Shown piece by piece: positions 25,238 through 33,049 of a DNA stretch of 64,000 nucleotides. A program made the position numbers and the translations under genes. The stretch is from Pistricoccus aurantiacus (GTDB lineage: Bacteria > Pseudomonadota > Gammaproteobacteria > Pseudomonadales > Halomonadaceae): the NCBI RefSeq assembly GCF_042682565.1, contig NZ_JBHUIC010000005.1; one strand, written 5' to 3'. The notes beneath the pieces are model-generated. The model made no database searches. It was given only the letters and a program-made list of their open reading frames with translations, and was not told where the DNA came from. The first letter of the stretch is position 1. Each line of letters opens with the position of its first letter.

Positions 25238-25243
25238 TATACT
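25238..25243 (+). promoter_or_regulatory. Candidate -10 element for the cphB operon
   Basis: TATACT is 56 bases before the cphB ATG. No convincing -35 (best GCCGTT or CCGTTA 17-18 bases upstream), so an activator may be needed. Low confidence. Confidence 0.3.
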
Positions 25244-25298
25244 CAGGGTATTGCTTAGGCATTTCCCTGGCCGTATCGTTTAGTCGCGAAGGAAAAGA

Positions 25299-26198
25299 AT
25301 GACAATACATCGCCCTATTTCATCAAGCGCTATTTCATCAGACACTGTCTCATCAAGCCCCGGCTCATCGGGCCTTCTCGTGGCCATCGGCGGCGCGGAG
25401 GACAGAACCTCCGATCTTGCCATCCTGAAACAGGTCTTTGCCCTCGCCCCGGAAGGCAACAGCGAAGTCGTGGTCATCGCTGCCGCAAGCTCCATCCCGG
25501 GTCAGATACTTCCCGTCTATAGAGCAGCCTTCGAACGCCTGGGTGCGAGTCGAGTCCATACGCTGGCGATGCAGGATCGCCGTCAAGCCGCCGACCCGGA
25601 GGCAGTGCGCCTGATCGAGCGAAGCGGGGTTATTTTCTTTACCGGTGGTGACCAGCTTCATCTGACCAGCGCCATAGGCGGCTCCCCGGTGCTGGAAGCC
25701 ATCCGTCAACGCTCCGGGGCGGGTGCGGTGGTGGCCGGCACCAGCGCCGGCGCCGCGGCGCTGCCGAGTACCATGATCTACGGCGGCGCCGCCGAGGATG
25801 CCTTGCGCAAGGGCGCGGTCCACATGGCGTCAGGTCTCGGGCTGGTCAGCGGCCTGATGATCGACAGCCACTTTCTCAACCGGGGGCGATTTACCCGCTT
25901 GATGGAAGCCGGCGCGTCCAATCCGGGACAGTTGGGCGTGGGAATCGGCGAGGATGCGGCGGTGATCATTCACCCGAACCGGGTGCTTGAAGTCATCGGT
26001 TCCGGACATGTGATCATCATCGACAGCCAGAAGCTGGCAAGCTCGAACATCGCCGCCCTGTCGATGGGAGAACCCGTGGCCATCGAGAACACGATCGTGC
26101 ATGCCTTGATCAGCGGACATGGGTTCGACATCGATGCACGCCGTTACCTCGTCGCCGACGAGCTCACTGCTGTTCTAAAGGAAAAGGAAATCCCATGA
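25299..26198 (+). CDS. cphB: Cyanophycinase
   Basis: 299 residues from ATG 25299 (AAGGA five bases upstream). After a Ser-rich N-terminal extension of ~24 residues the S51-peptidase fold starts (LLVAIGGAEDRTSDLAILKQVF). The catalytic serine lies in GTSAGAAALPS near residue 150; FFTGGDQLHL precedes it and DSHFLNRGRFTRL follows. CphB is an exopeptidase that releases beta-Asp-Arg dipeptides from cyanophycin. The stop overlaps cphA by ATGA. The extension has no signal features, so the enzyme is probably cytosolic. Confidence 0.95.
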   Translation: MTIHRPISSSAISSDTVSSSPGSSGLLVAIGGAEDRTSDLAILKQVFALAPEGNSEVVVIAAASSIPGQILPVYRAAFERLGASRVHTLAMQDRRQAADPEAVRLIERSGVIFFTGGDQLHLTSAIGGSPVLEAIRQRSGAGAVVAGTSAGAAALPSTMIYGGAAEDALRKGAVHMASGLGLVSGLMIDSHFLNRGRFTRLMEAGASNPGQLGVGIGEDAAVIIHPNRVLEVIGSGHVIIIDSQKLASSNIAALSMGEPVAIENTIVHALISGHGFDIDARRYLVADELTAVLKEKEIP

Positions 26199-28819
26199 AC
26201 ATCCTGGAACACCGCGCCCTGCGCGGCCCGAACTATTACAGCCGCTATCAGGCCATTTTCCTGCGCCTGGACATCGGCGAGCTGGAACAGCGACCGAGCG
26301 ATACCGCCCCGGATATCGTCCAGCGCATCAGCGAACTCATTCCCACGCTGCAGGAACACCGCTGCTCCGTGGGCCGCCCCGGCGGGTTTCTGGAGCGGCT
26401 GGCTCGCGGTACCTGGGCCGGCCATATCGTCGAGCACGTGGCCATCGAGCTGCAGAATCTGATCGGCTTCTCCGTCGGCTACGGCAAGACCATCGACGCC
26501 TATGACAGCGGTATCTACAACGTCATCTATCGCTATCGGGACGAGGCCTGTGGTCTCGCCGCAGGGGTGGAAGCCGTGGATTTCGTCGAACGGCTGTTCA
26601 GCGGCGACGCCATCGACATGCCCGCCATCATCACGCGGCTCAAGAACGTGCGCGACGACAACATGCTGGGGCCATCCACCGCCGCTATCGTCGAGGCCGC
26701 CGGGAACCGCGGTATTCCCAGCACGCGTCTGAGTGAAGACAGCAGCTATGTACAACTGGGCCAGGGCCATCGCCAGCAGCGCATCCAGGCGACGGTGACC
26801 TGGCGCACGAATCTGATCGGCGCCGGCATCGCCGACGACAAGAACTGGACCAAGCAGATACTTGACGACGCAGGCATCCCGGTACCCCAGGGACGAGTTT
26901 GCGAGTCCTATAGTGAAGCACTCGACATCGCTCGAGACATCGGCTATCCCGTCGTGACGAAACCGCTGATCGGCAATCACGGTCGTGGTATCAGCACGGA
27001 TATCGATGACGACCAGGCACTGCGAGAGGCCTTCGATATCGCGGCTAACCGCTATCCTTCGGTCATCGTCGAGAAATACGTCAAAGGCGAGGATCATCGC
27101 CTGCTGGTGATCAACGGTCAGCTTGTTGCCGCCGCCAGACGACGTCCCGCTCATGTGATCGGCGACGGTGAATCCTCCATTCAAGCGCTGGTGGACGTGG
27201 AAAATGGCGACCCGCGCCGCGGTGTCGGCCATGAAAACCTGCTGACGCAGATTCAAATAGACGAGCAGTCGCTGCGCTTGCTCGATCAGCAGAACCTGAC
27301 CCTGCAAAGCGTGATCGCCAAGGATGAAATCGTCTACTTGAAGTCCACGGCAAACCTGAGTACCGGGGGCACCGCCACGGACGTGACCGACGACGTTCAC
27401 CCGGAAGTCAAATACGCAGCCGAGCGAATCGCACGATTGATCGGGCTCGATATCATCGGTATCGATCTGCTGGCGGAAACCCTGACTCGGCCCCTGGAGG
27501 ACCAGTCCGCCGCGGTGGTGGAAGTCAACGCCGGTCCCGGTTTTCGCATGCACCTGTCTCCCACTCATGGGCTGGGCCGCAACGTGGGTCGCCCGGTAGT
27601 GGACATGCTGTTTCCGGACAGCGACGACAACGGCCGCGTTCCCATCGCGGCCGTCACCGGCACCAACGGCAAGACCACGACGGTACGCCTGCTCGCGCAT
27701 CTGCTGCGTCATGCGCGCCGCAGCGTCGGCATGGCCTGTACCGGCACCATCGAGATCAATAACCATGTGATCATGCGCGGCGACTATAGCGGCCCTCAGG
27801 CCGCCGCCATCGTGCTGCGGGAGCCCACGGTGGAGTACGCGGTACTCGAGGTTGCCCGGGGCGGCATCATGCGTCGCGGGCTCGGTTTCGACGAGTGCGA
27901 TGTCGGCGTATTGCTCAATATCGCCAGCGACCACCTGGGCGAACACGATATCCATACCCTGGAGGAACTGGCTCGCTGCAAAGCCGTGGTGATCGATGCG
28001 GTGCGCCAAGGCGGCACGGTAGTGCTCAACGCGGACGACCCACGGGTGCTCGACAGTCGTCAATGGGCCCGGGGCAATATCGTCTTCTTCACCCTGGACC
28101 CTGACTCGCCGACGATCCGCGAGCATGTCAACGAACACGGCGTGGCCTTCACCGTGCACAACGAGCGTATCGTGATGCGCCAGGGCAAGGTGGAGGCCGA
28201 GGTGGTTCCGGTCTTTGAAGTGCCGCTTACCTTCGAGGGACATGCACGCTTCAACGTCGCCAATGCCCTGGCCGCCAGCGCCGCCGCCTATGCGCTGGGG
28301 CTCTCCATCGCGGATATCCAACGGGGCCTGCAGACGTTTCATCCCACGCCGGGCCAGAACCCCGGGCGCACCAATTTCATCGAAGCGGCGGGCATGAAGG
28401 TGCTGATCGATTATGGGCACAACGTGGCGGCCCTCGAGGCCCTCGGTGAACTGGTCAGCTGTATTCCGGCGCATCGACGCCTCTGTGTCGCCGGCGCGCC
28501 GGGCAATCGCCGTGACGAGGACCTCGTGGCCCTGGGTGCCCAGCTCGCCAGAATGCACGACAGCCTGTTTATCTTCGATAGCGACCCGCGCGGACGCGCC
28601 CCCGGTGAAACCAGTGCGCTGATACGCAGCGGTGCGGATTCAATAGAAGACAACTGCCAGGTGGAGGTTTTCATGGAAGAGCGCCAGGCGGTCGCAAAGG
28701 CGTTCGATCAGGCAAGCGAAGGCGATTTGCTGGTGCTGTTGATCGACGACACGGAAAGCGCTATCGAACGTCTCCGGGGACGCCGCTTCGCCCCGGATGC
28801 GAGCGGAGATCCGGCATGA
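26195..28819 (+). CDS. cphA: Cyanophycin synthetase
   Basis: 874 residues, the usual CphA1 length. The N-terminal domain (1-160) has GRPGGFLERLARGTWAGHIVEHVAIELQ. The ATP-grasp module (residues ~200-470) has VTKPLIGNHGRGI, then the Mur-ligase-like half starts with the P-loop TGTNGKTTT near 488-496 and continues with EVARGGIMRRGLGF and DYGHN. It polymerises Asp and Arg into multi-L-arginyl-poly-L-aspartate using ATP. Coupled to cphB (upstream) and iadA (downstream) by 4-base overlaps, so synthesis and degradation are made from one transcript. No frameshift. Confidence 0.97.
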   Translation: MNILEHRALRGPNYYSRYQAIFLRLDIGELEQRPSDTAPDIVQRISELIPTLQEHRCSVGRPGGFLERLARGTWAGHIVEHVAIELQNLIGFSVGYGKTIDAYDSGIYNVIYRYRDEACGLAAGVEAVDFVERLFSGDAIDMPAIITRLKNVRDDNMLGPSTAAIVEAAGNRGIPSTRLSEDSSYVQLGQGHRQQRIQATVTWRTNLIGAGIADDKNWTKQILDDAGIPVPQGRVCESYSEALDIARDIGYPVVTKPLIGNHGRGISTDIDDDQALREAFDIAANRYPSVIVEKYVKGEDHRLLVINGQLVAAARRRPAHVIGDGESSIQALVDVENGDPRRGVGHENLLTQIQIDEQSLRLLDQQNLTLQSVIAKDEIVYLKSTANLSTGGTATDVTDDVHPEVKYAAERIARLIGLDIIGIDLLAETLTRPLEDQSAAVVEVNAGPGFRMHLSPTHGLGRNVGRPVVDMLFPDSDDNGRVPIAAVTGTNGKTTTVRLLAHLLRHARRSVGMACTGTIEINNHVIMRGDYSGPQAAAIVLREPTVEYAVLEVARGGIMRRGLGFDECDVGVLLNIASDHLGEHDIHTLEELARCKAVVIDAVRQGGTVVLNADDPRVLDSRQWARGNIVFFTLDPDSPTIREHVNEHGVAFTVHNERIVMRQGKVEAEVVPVFEVPLTFEGHARFNVANALAASAAAYALGLSIADIQRGLQTFHPTPGQNPGRTNFIEAAGMKVLIDYGHNVAALEALGELVSCIPAHRRLCVAGAPGNRRDEDLVALGAQLARMHDSLFIFDSDPRGRAPGETSALIRSGADSIEDNCQVEVFMEERQAVAKAFDQASEGDLLVLLIDDTESAIERLRGRRFAPDASGDPA

Positions 28820-29979
28820 AGCGACATGATCCGGATCTTCCCTTGATGACCCTGCTGCGGGTGGGTCGTATTCATGCGCCGGAACCGCTCGAAGCCACCG
28901 ATATCCTGATCGCCGATGGACGAATCGCCGCCTTGGGGTGCGATCTTGATATTCCCCGAGGTTGGCCGGTAAATCGGGTGGAAGCACCGGATCTGATCGC
29001 CGTGCCGGCCTTCATCGATCAGCATGTGCATGTCACCGGGGGCGGCGGCGAGGGAGGCGGCGGCAGTCGCTGCCCGGCGATCACCGCCGAGGAAATCGCC
29101 GCCATGGGGATCGGCACGGTGGTGGGCGTACTGGGCACCGACAGCATCAGCCGCTCCCCGGCGGACCTGCTCGCCAAGGTACGCGACCTCAAGGCGGAGG
29201 GCATTGACGCCTACATGTATACCGGCGCCTATCGGGTGCCGCCGCCGACCCTCACCGGTGACCTGCAGCGTGATCTGGCCTGGATTCCCGAGGTGATCGG
29301 CCTGGGGGAACCGGCCATTTCGGATCATCGCTCGAGCCAGCCGCGCCAGGACGAGATCGAACGGCTGGTCAGCGAGGTGCGGGTCGGTGCCATGCTGGCG
29401 GGCAAGCGCGGCATCTGCCATTTCCACCTCGGCGACGGCAAGCGCGGGCTGGAACCGCTGCGCCGCCTGCTGTCCGAAACGGAGATTCCCGCGGATCAGG
29501 TGATTCCCACCCACGTCAACCGCCATCGCGCCCTGCTCGAGGAGGCTGCGGACTACGCGCTGACCTTCGCCGCCTGCGTGGATGTGACCGCCTTCGATGA
29601 GCTTGGTGAGGACGATCCTTCCGGCTTCGACGCGGTTTGCCTATTGCTCGATCGCGGCGTCCCGGTGGAGCGCATCACCATGAGTTCCGATTGCAACGGC
29701 AGCCTGCCGGAATTCGACGCTCAAGGCGCTTACCTGGGCATGCGGGTGGCGCGCAACACCGCCCTGATCGCGGACTGGCAGCGTCTGGTAAATGAAAAGG
29801 TGCTGCCCCTCGAGGACGCCCTGGGCGTGATTTCCGGGAACGTGGCCCGGGTGCTCGGGCTGCACCACCGCAAGGGGCGCCTGGCCGTCGGATTCGACGC
29901 GGACATCACGCTGCTGGACAGCCAGCTTCAGCCACGGCGGACCTTCGTGGGCGGCCGGTGCGTTTATCCCGAAAGATAA
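28816..29979 (+). CDS. iadA: Isoaspartyl (beta-aspartyl) dipeptidase
   Basis: 387 residues of the amidohydrolase fold: metal motif FIDQHVHVTGGGGEGG near residues 71-86, FTYTGAYR-like YMYTGAYRVPPPTLTG, conserved HFHLGDG and HVNRHR in the middle, and SSDCNGSLPEFD near 290. IadA cleaves beta-Asp-X dipeptides; here the natural substrate should be the beta-Asp-Arg released by CphB, giving free Asp and Arg. It overlaps cphA by ATGA. Completing the pathway in one operon strongly supports the function. Confidence 0.95.
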   Translation: MKRHDPDLPLMTLLRVGRIHAPEPLEATDILIADGRIAALGCDLDIPRGWPVNRVEAPDLIAVPAFIDQHVHVTGGGGEGGGGSRCPAITAEEIAAMGIGTVVGVLGTDSISRSPADLLAKVRDLKAEGIDAYMYTGAYRVPPPTLTGDLQRDLAWIPEVIGLGEPAISDHRSSQPRQDEIERLVSEVRVGAMLAGKRGICHFHLGDGKRGLEPLRRLLSETEIPADQVIPTHVNRHRALLEEAADYALTFAACVDVTAFDELGEDDPSGFDAVCLLLDRGVPVERITMSSDCNGSLPEFDAQGAYLGMRVARNTALIADWQRLVNEKVLPLEDALGVISGNVARVLGLHHRKGRLAVGFDADITLLDSQLQPRRTFVGGRCVYPER

Positions 29980-29987
29980 ACCGGTTT

Positions 29988-30006
29988 GGCGGGATAACCT
30001 CCCGCC
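29988..30006 (+). terminator. Probable terminator of the cphB-cphA-iadA operon
   Basis: GGCGGGA and TCCCGCC form a 7-base stem around TAACC, starting 9 bases after the iadA stop. The T-tract is weak (CTTCTTATCC). Confidence 0.55.
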
Positions 30007-30147
30007 CTTCTTATCCTGTCAGTTCTTCCCTTGATACTGACTTACTTGATAGTTCCTTCCTAGGTTTGCCTTCTCTCGATGACCCGGCGCCCGGCCTTGC
30101 GCCCTTGTCATGATTGACGCGCCTGTTTTCTTGACGGCTATCTTTCC

Positions 30148-30176
30148 TTGACAGTGACTCATATACGCTATATACC
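30148..30176 (+). promoter_or_regulatory. Promoter of the copG-like/esterase operon
   Basis: A perfect TTGACA (30148-30153) with TATACC after 17 bases or TATATA after 15. The -10 abuts the palindromic operator that starts at 30176. Confidence 0.65.
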
Positions 30177-30224
30177 ATCCAAATGGATTCCATTTGGATG
30201 TTATATGGAATCCAAGCGGAATCC
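30176..30224. promoter_or_regulatory. Palindromic operator array, probably for the RHH regulator
   Basis: CATCCAAATGG (30176-30186) and CCATTTGGATG (30190-30200) are a perfect 11-base inverted repeat with ATT between. Interlocked with it, TGGATTCCAT (30184-30193) and ATGGAATCCA (30205-30214) form a second perfect 10-base inverted repeat. A further GGAATCC follows at 30218. The array overlaps the start region of the promoter just upstream, so binding there should repress the downstream gene. Confidence 0.8.
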
Positions 30225-30255
30225 TCATAGGTGCTGAATAACGAGGAAAGCCACG

Positions 30256-30672
30256 ATGAGCGTGCATGAGCTAAGACGCAAACCGAGCGACACCACCGAG
30301 AAGCTCACCATCAATCTGGGGGTGATCGATCTGGGGCAGATCGATCTGCTGGTACAGGAAGGCTTCTATTCCAACCGCAGCGACCTGATCCGTACGGCGA
30401 TTCGCAACCAGCTGGCGACTCACGCGGAAGTGGTCAAGGAAACCGTCGCTCGCAAGACCTACGTGCTGGGCCTGCAACATTACAGCCGTGCCGATCTCGA
30501 GGCGGTACAGGCCCGGGGAGAGGCACTGCAGATTCAGGTACTGGGGCTTGCGAGTATCGCCGAGGATGTCTCCCCGGAACTTGCCCTGGCCACCATCGAA
30601 TCCATCGCCGTACTCGGCGCCCTGCAAGCCAGCAAGGCGGTCAAGGCTGCCCTGGCGGACAGAATCCACTGA
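30256..30672 (+). CDS. RHH (CopG/NikR-like) transcriptional regulator
   Basis: 138 residues. The ribbon-helix-helix core is at residues ~16-55: KLTINLGVIDLGQIDLLVQEGFYSNRSDLIRTAIRNQL. The C-terminal ~80 residues (VLGLQHYSRADLEAVQARGEALQIQVLGLASIAEDV) are helical and could form a ligand or oligomer domain. It lies between a palindromic operator upstream and an esterase 32 bases downstream, so it is probably the local autorepressor of both genes. I have seen the same regulator-esterase pairing in other gammaproteobacteria, but its inducer is not known to me. Confidence 0.82.
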   Translation: MSVHELRRKPSDTTEKLTINLGVIDLGQIDLLVQEGFYSNRSDLIRTAIRNQLATHAEVVKETVARKTYVLGLQHYSRADLEAVQARGEALQIQVLGLASIAEDVSPELALATIESIAVLGALQASKAVKAALADRIH

Positions 30673-30704
30673 CGGCGTGGCAATCCACGCCGAGGAGCAT
30701 TTCA

Positions 30705-32075
30705 ATGAACCTTTCCATCAACGAAACGATCATGGCGAATCTGCAGGAAGCCACTCGCTTGACCCAGGCGGGCCAACTTCAGGAAGCCACCGCGATGATA
30801 CAGCGGGCGCTGAAGGGCGAGTCGGGTCCGAACGAAAGCGGCGAGCCCGCGGACGTTCGAGGCGAGACCATCGAAGGAAGCTATCGGGTGGTGGACGAAG
30901 CAAAACCCGATACGTCCTCCCGCTCTCGCGACAGTGCCGCCCATTCAAGAACCGCTCGGCAAGATCGAGCGCAGTCCTCGACGTCACGCCAACCTTTCGC
31001 TGTCAGTCCGAATATCGGCGGCCTTAACGCCGGCGGTCTGGGCGATCTGCTGCGCGGCAAGCTGGCGGGATTGCAAGGAGGCTTGCAAGAGGGTTGGCAA
31101 GGCGGGTTGCAAGGGCTGAACACAGGGTTCGCCACCCCCGCGGAAGCGCTACCGGAAGGTGCAACCTTTACCGGCGGCACCTTTGCCAATCAGGCGGGCA
31201 GCCGGGATTACAAGCTGTATGTTCCCAGCGGCTATCACGGTCAGTCCCTGCCGCTGGTGGTCATGCTGCACGGCTGCACCCAGAATCCGGATGATTTCGC
31301 CGCCGGCACCGGCATGAACACCCTGGCGGAAACGCAGCCCTGCCTGGTGCTCTACCCCGCCCAGCCTGCCTCCGCCAATCATTCCAGGTGCTGGAACTGG
31401 TTCAAGGCAAGCGATCAGCAGCGCGAACGCGGCGAACCGGCGATCATTGCCGGCATGACACGCCGGATCATCGAGGAGTATCACCTGAATGAAGCCCGCG
31501 TCTATGTGGCAGGACTATCCGCCGGCGGCGCCATGGCAACGACCTTGGCCATGACTTATCCGGATCTGTTCGCGGCGGTGTGCGTTCACTCCGGCCTGCC
31601 CCACGGCGCCGCCCAGGATCTGCCATCCGCGCTTGCGGCGATGCAAGGCGGCAGCGGGCCGCTGGCGAGCCTCGACAAGCAGGCGGATATCCGCGCGAAA
31701 TCCTCAACGGCCCGGACCATTCCCGCGATCATCTTCCATGGCGATCGGGACACCACCGTGCATCCCAGCAATGGCGAGCGAGTCGCGGCGCAATATCTGC
31801 CTTCCGCCGGCTCGGGAAAACGCTCGAAAAGCGACATGGGCATGCAAAGCGAGCGTGGTCGGGTACCCGATGGACATGCCTATACCTGCACGACGCATCA
31901 TGATGCGAAGGGTCAGGCCATCCTGGAGCAATGGTCGATTCACGGCGCCGGCCACGCCTGGGCCGGCGGCACCTCTCGCGGCTCCTATACCGACCCCAGG
32001 GGCCCGAACGCCAGCAAGGAGATGCTGCGCTTTTTCCTGACGCATTCGAAATCCGAGCTTTCAGCGAAAGCGTGA
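30705..32075 (+). CDS. PHB-depolymerase family esterase (intracellular)
   Basis: 456 residues from ATG 30705 (GAGGAG eight bases upstream). Residues 1-35 form a helical segment, 35-150 are low-complexity and Gly/Arg-rich (GGLQEGWQGGLQGL), and the catalytic alpha/beta hydrolase domain starts near 160. It has the oxyanion segment MLHGCTQNPDDFA and lipase box GLSAGG near residue 269-274, then HGDRD and a C-terminal GAGHAW with the catalytic His. No signal peptide, so it is intracellular; a polyhydroxyalkanoate depolymerase is the likely role, but an esterase of other specificity is possible. Follows the RHH regulator in the same operon. Confidence 0.82.
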   Translation: MNLSINETIMANLQEATRLTQAGQLQEATAMIQRALKGESGPNESGEPADVRGETIEGSYRVVDEAKPDTSSRSRDSAAHSRTARQDRAQSSTSRQPFAVSPNIGGLNAGGLGDLLRGKLAGLQGGLQEGWQGGLQGLNTGFATPAEALPEGATFTGGTFANQAGSRDYKLYVPSGYHGQSLPLVVMLHGCTQNPDDFAAGTGMNTLAETQPCLVLYPAQPASANHSRCWNWFKASDQQRERGEPAIIAGMTRRIIEEYHLNEARVYVAGLSAGGAMATTLAMTYPDLFAAVCVHSGLPHGAAQDLPSALAAMQGGSGPLASLDKQADIRAKSSTARTIPAIIFHGDRDTTVHPSNGERVAAQYLPSAGSGKRSKSDMGMQSERGRVPDGHAYTCTTHHDAKGQAILEQWSIHGAGHAWAGGTSRGSYTDPRGPNASKEMLRFFLTHSKSELSAKA

Positions 32076-32111
32076 TTAAAAGTAAGCTATAGGTCGATCT
32101 TGATGCCAAAT

Positions 32112-32149
32112 ACCGTCGCCGGCTTTCACAAACGCCGGTGACGGCTTTT
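32112..32149 (+). terminator. Terminator of the esterase operon
   Basis: CCGTCGCCGGC (from 32113) pairs with GCCGGTGACGG (to 32144), followed by CTTTT. It lies 37 bases after the esterase stop, and its right arm is also the first unit of a repeat. Confidence 0.7.
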
Positions 32150-32219
32150 GCGATCACCGTTGACGGCTTTTTTACAAAAACCGCTGAAGGCTCTCATAAA
32201 TACCGCTGAAGGCTCTTAA
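32135..32219 (+). repeat. Four degenerate direct repeats, 22-24 base period
   Basis: CCGGTGACGG, CCGTTGACGG, CCGCTGAAGG and CCGCTGAAGG begin at 32135, 32157, 32181 and 32203, each followed by CTYT, in the 161-base gap before the formate/nitrite-type channel gene. The consensus is CCGNTGAMGGCTYT. Function unknown; too short and few for a CRISPR array. Confidence 0.7.
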
Positions 32220-32236
32220 ACCTCGAGGACGCCTAC

Positions 32237-33046
32237 TTGTCGAACGAATCCACCACGTCGAAAAGCGAAGATTTTGACGACGGTCGCATGCCCACCCAAG
32301 CGGCGGGCGTACACAAGACCATTCGCAGTGAAGGCGAGAAGGAGCTGTCGCGCACCGTTTCCGCCTTGTTCTGGTCGGCGCTGGCCGCCGGGATGTCGAT
32401 GAGCTTCTCGATGCTGGCCAAGGGCTTGCTGACCTTTCATCTGCCGGACAGCGGTGTCGGCTATCTCGTGGCATCCCTGGGCTACACCATCGGCTTTCTG
32501 ATCGTGATTCTCGCCAGGCAGCAGCTTTTTACCGAAAACACGGTCACCGCGGTCCTGCCCTTGATGAGCGAGCCGCGTTTTTCCAAGCTGCTGTGCCTTC
32601 TACGGCTGTGGGGTACGGTACTGATCGGCAACCTGCTGGGTACCGCCATCGCTGCCTATGCGATCATCGCCATGCCGGTCTTCGACAGCGAGACTCACCA
32701 GGTATTTCTCGGCCTCGGCAAGCATCTGCTGGAAAACGACAGCGGCATGATGTTCGCCAAGGGCGTGTTCGCGGGCTGGCTGATCGCCACCATGGTATGG
32801 CTGCTCCCCGCGGCCGGGCAGGCCAAGATCGGGGTGATTCTGATCATCACCTATCTGGTGGCGATCGGTGGTTTCACCCACATCATCGTCGGCTCCACGG
32901 AAGTGCTCTATCTGGTGTTCGACGGCAAGGTGAGTTTCGGCGTCTATCTGATCGACTTCGTACTGCCGGTGCTGGGGGGCAACGTGGTGGGCGGCACCTT
33001 CATCTTCGCGCTGATCAGTCATGCCCAGATTCGCAGCGACAAATGA
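32237..33046 (+). CDS. Formate/nitrite transporter (FNT) family channel
   Basis: 269 residues starting at TTG 32237 (GAGGA ten bases upstream). A charged N-terminus of ~40 residues precedes six hydrophobic helices. FNT features are ARQQLFTENTVTAVLPL near 93-110 and the C-terminal GGFTHIIVGSTEVLYLVF, plus GNLLGTAIAAYAI. The closest subgroup by length and motif is YfdC, whose substrate is not settled. It could export or import small monocarboxylates or nitrite. Confidence 0.85.
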   Translation: MSNESTTSKSEDFDDGRMPTQAAGVHKTIRSEGEKELSRTVSALFWSALAAGMSMSFSMLAKGLLTFHLPDSGVGYLVASLGYTIGFLIVILARQQLFTENTVTAVLPLMSEPRFSKLLCLLRLWGTVLIGNLLGTAIAAYAIIAMPVFDSETHQVFLGLGKHLLENDSGMMFAKGVFAGWLIATMVWLLPAAGQAKIGVILIITYLVAIGGFTHIIVGSTEVLYLVFDGKVSFGVYLIDFVLPVLGGNVVGGTFIFALISHAQIRSDK

Positions 33047-33049
33047 TCC

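Noticed and set aside
26144..28558. An 804-codon open frame on the minus strand.
   Set aside because: It lies antisense to cphA and its translation is a His/Asp/Gly/Gln-rich composition typical of G+C-rich shadow frames, with no domain.
30011..30267. Two short minus-strand frames upstream of the RHH regulator.
   Set aside because: They run through the promoter and operator and have no recognisable product.
32135..32219. Possible small CRISPR array.
   Set aside because: The conserved unit is ~14 bases, the period 22-24 leaves almost no spacer, and no cas genes are present.
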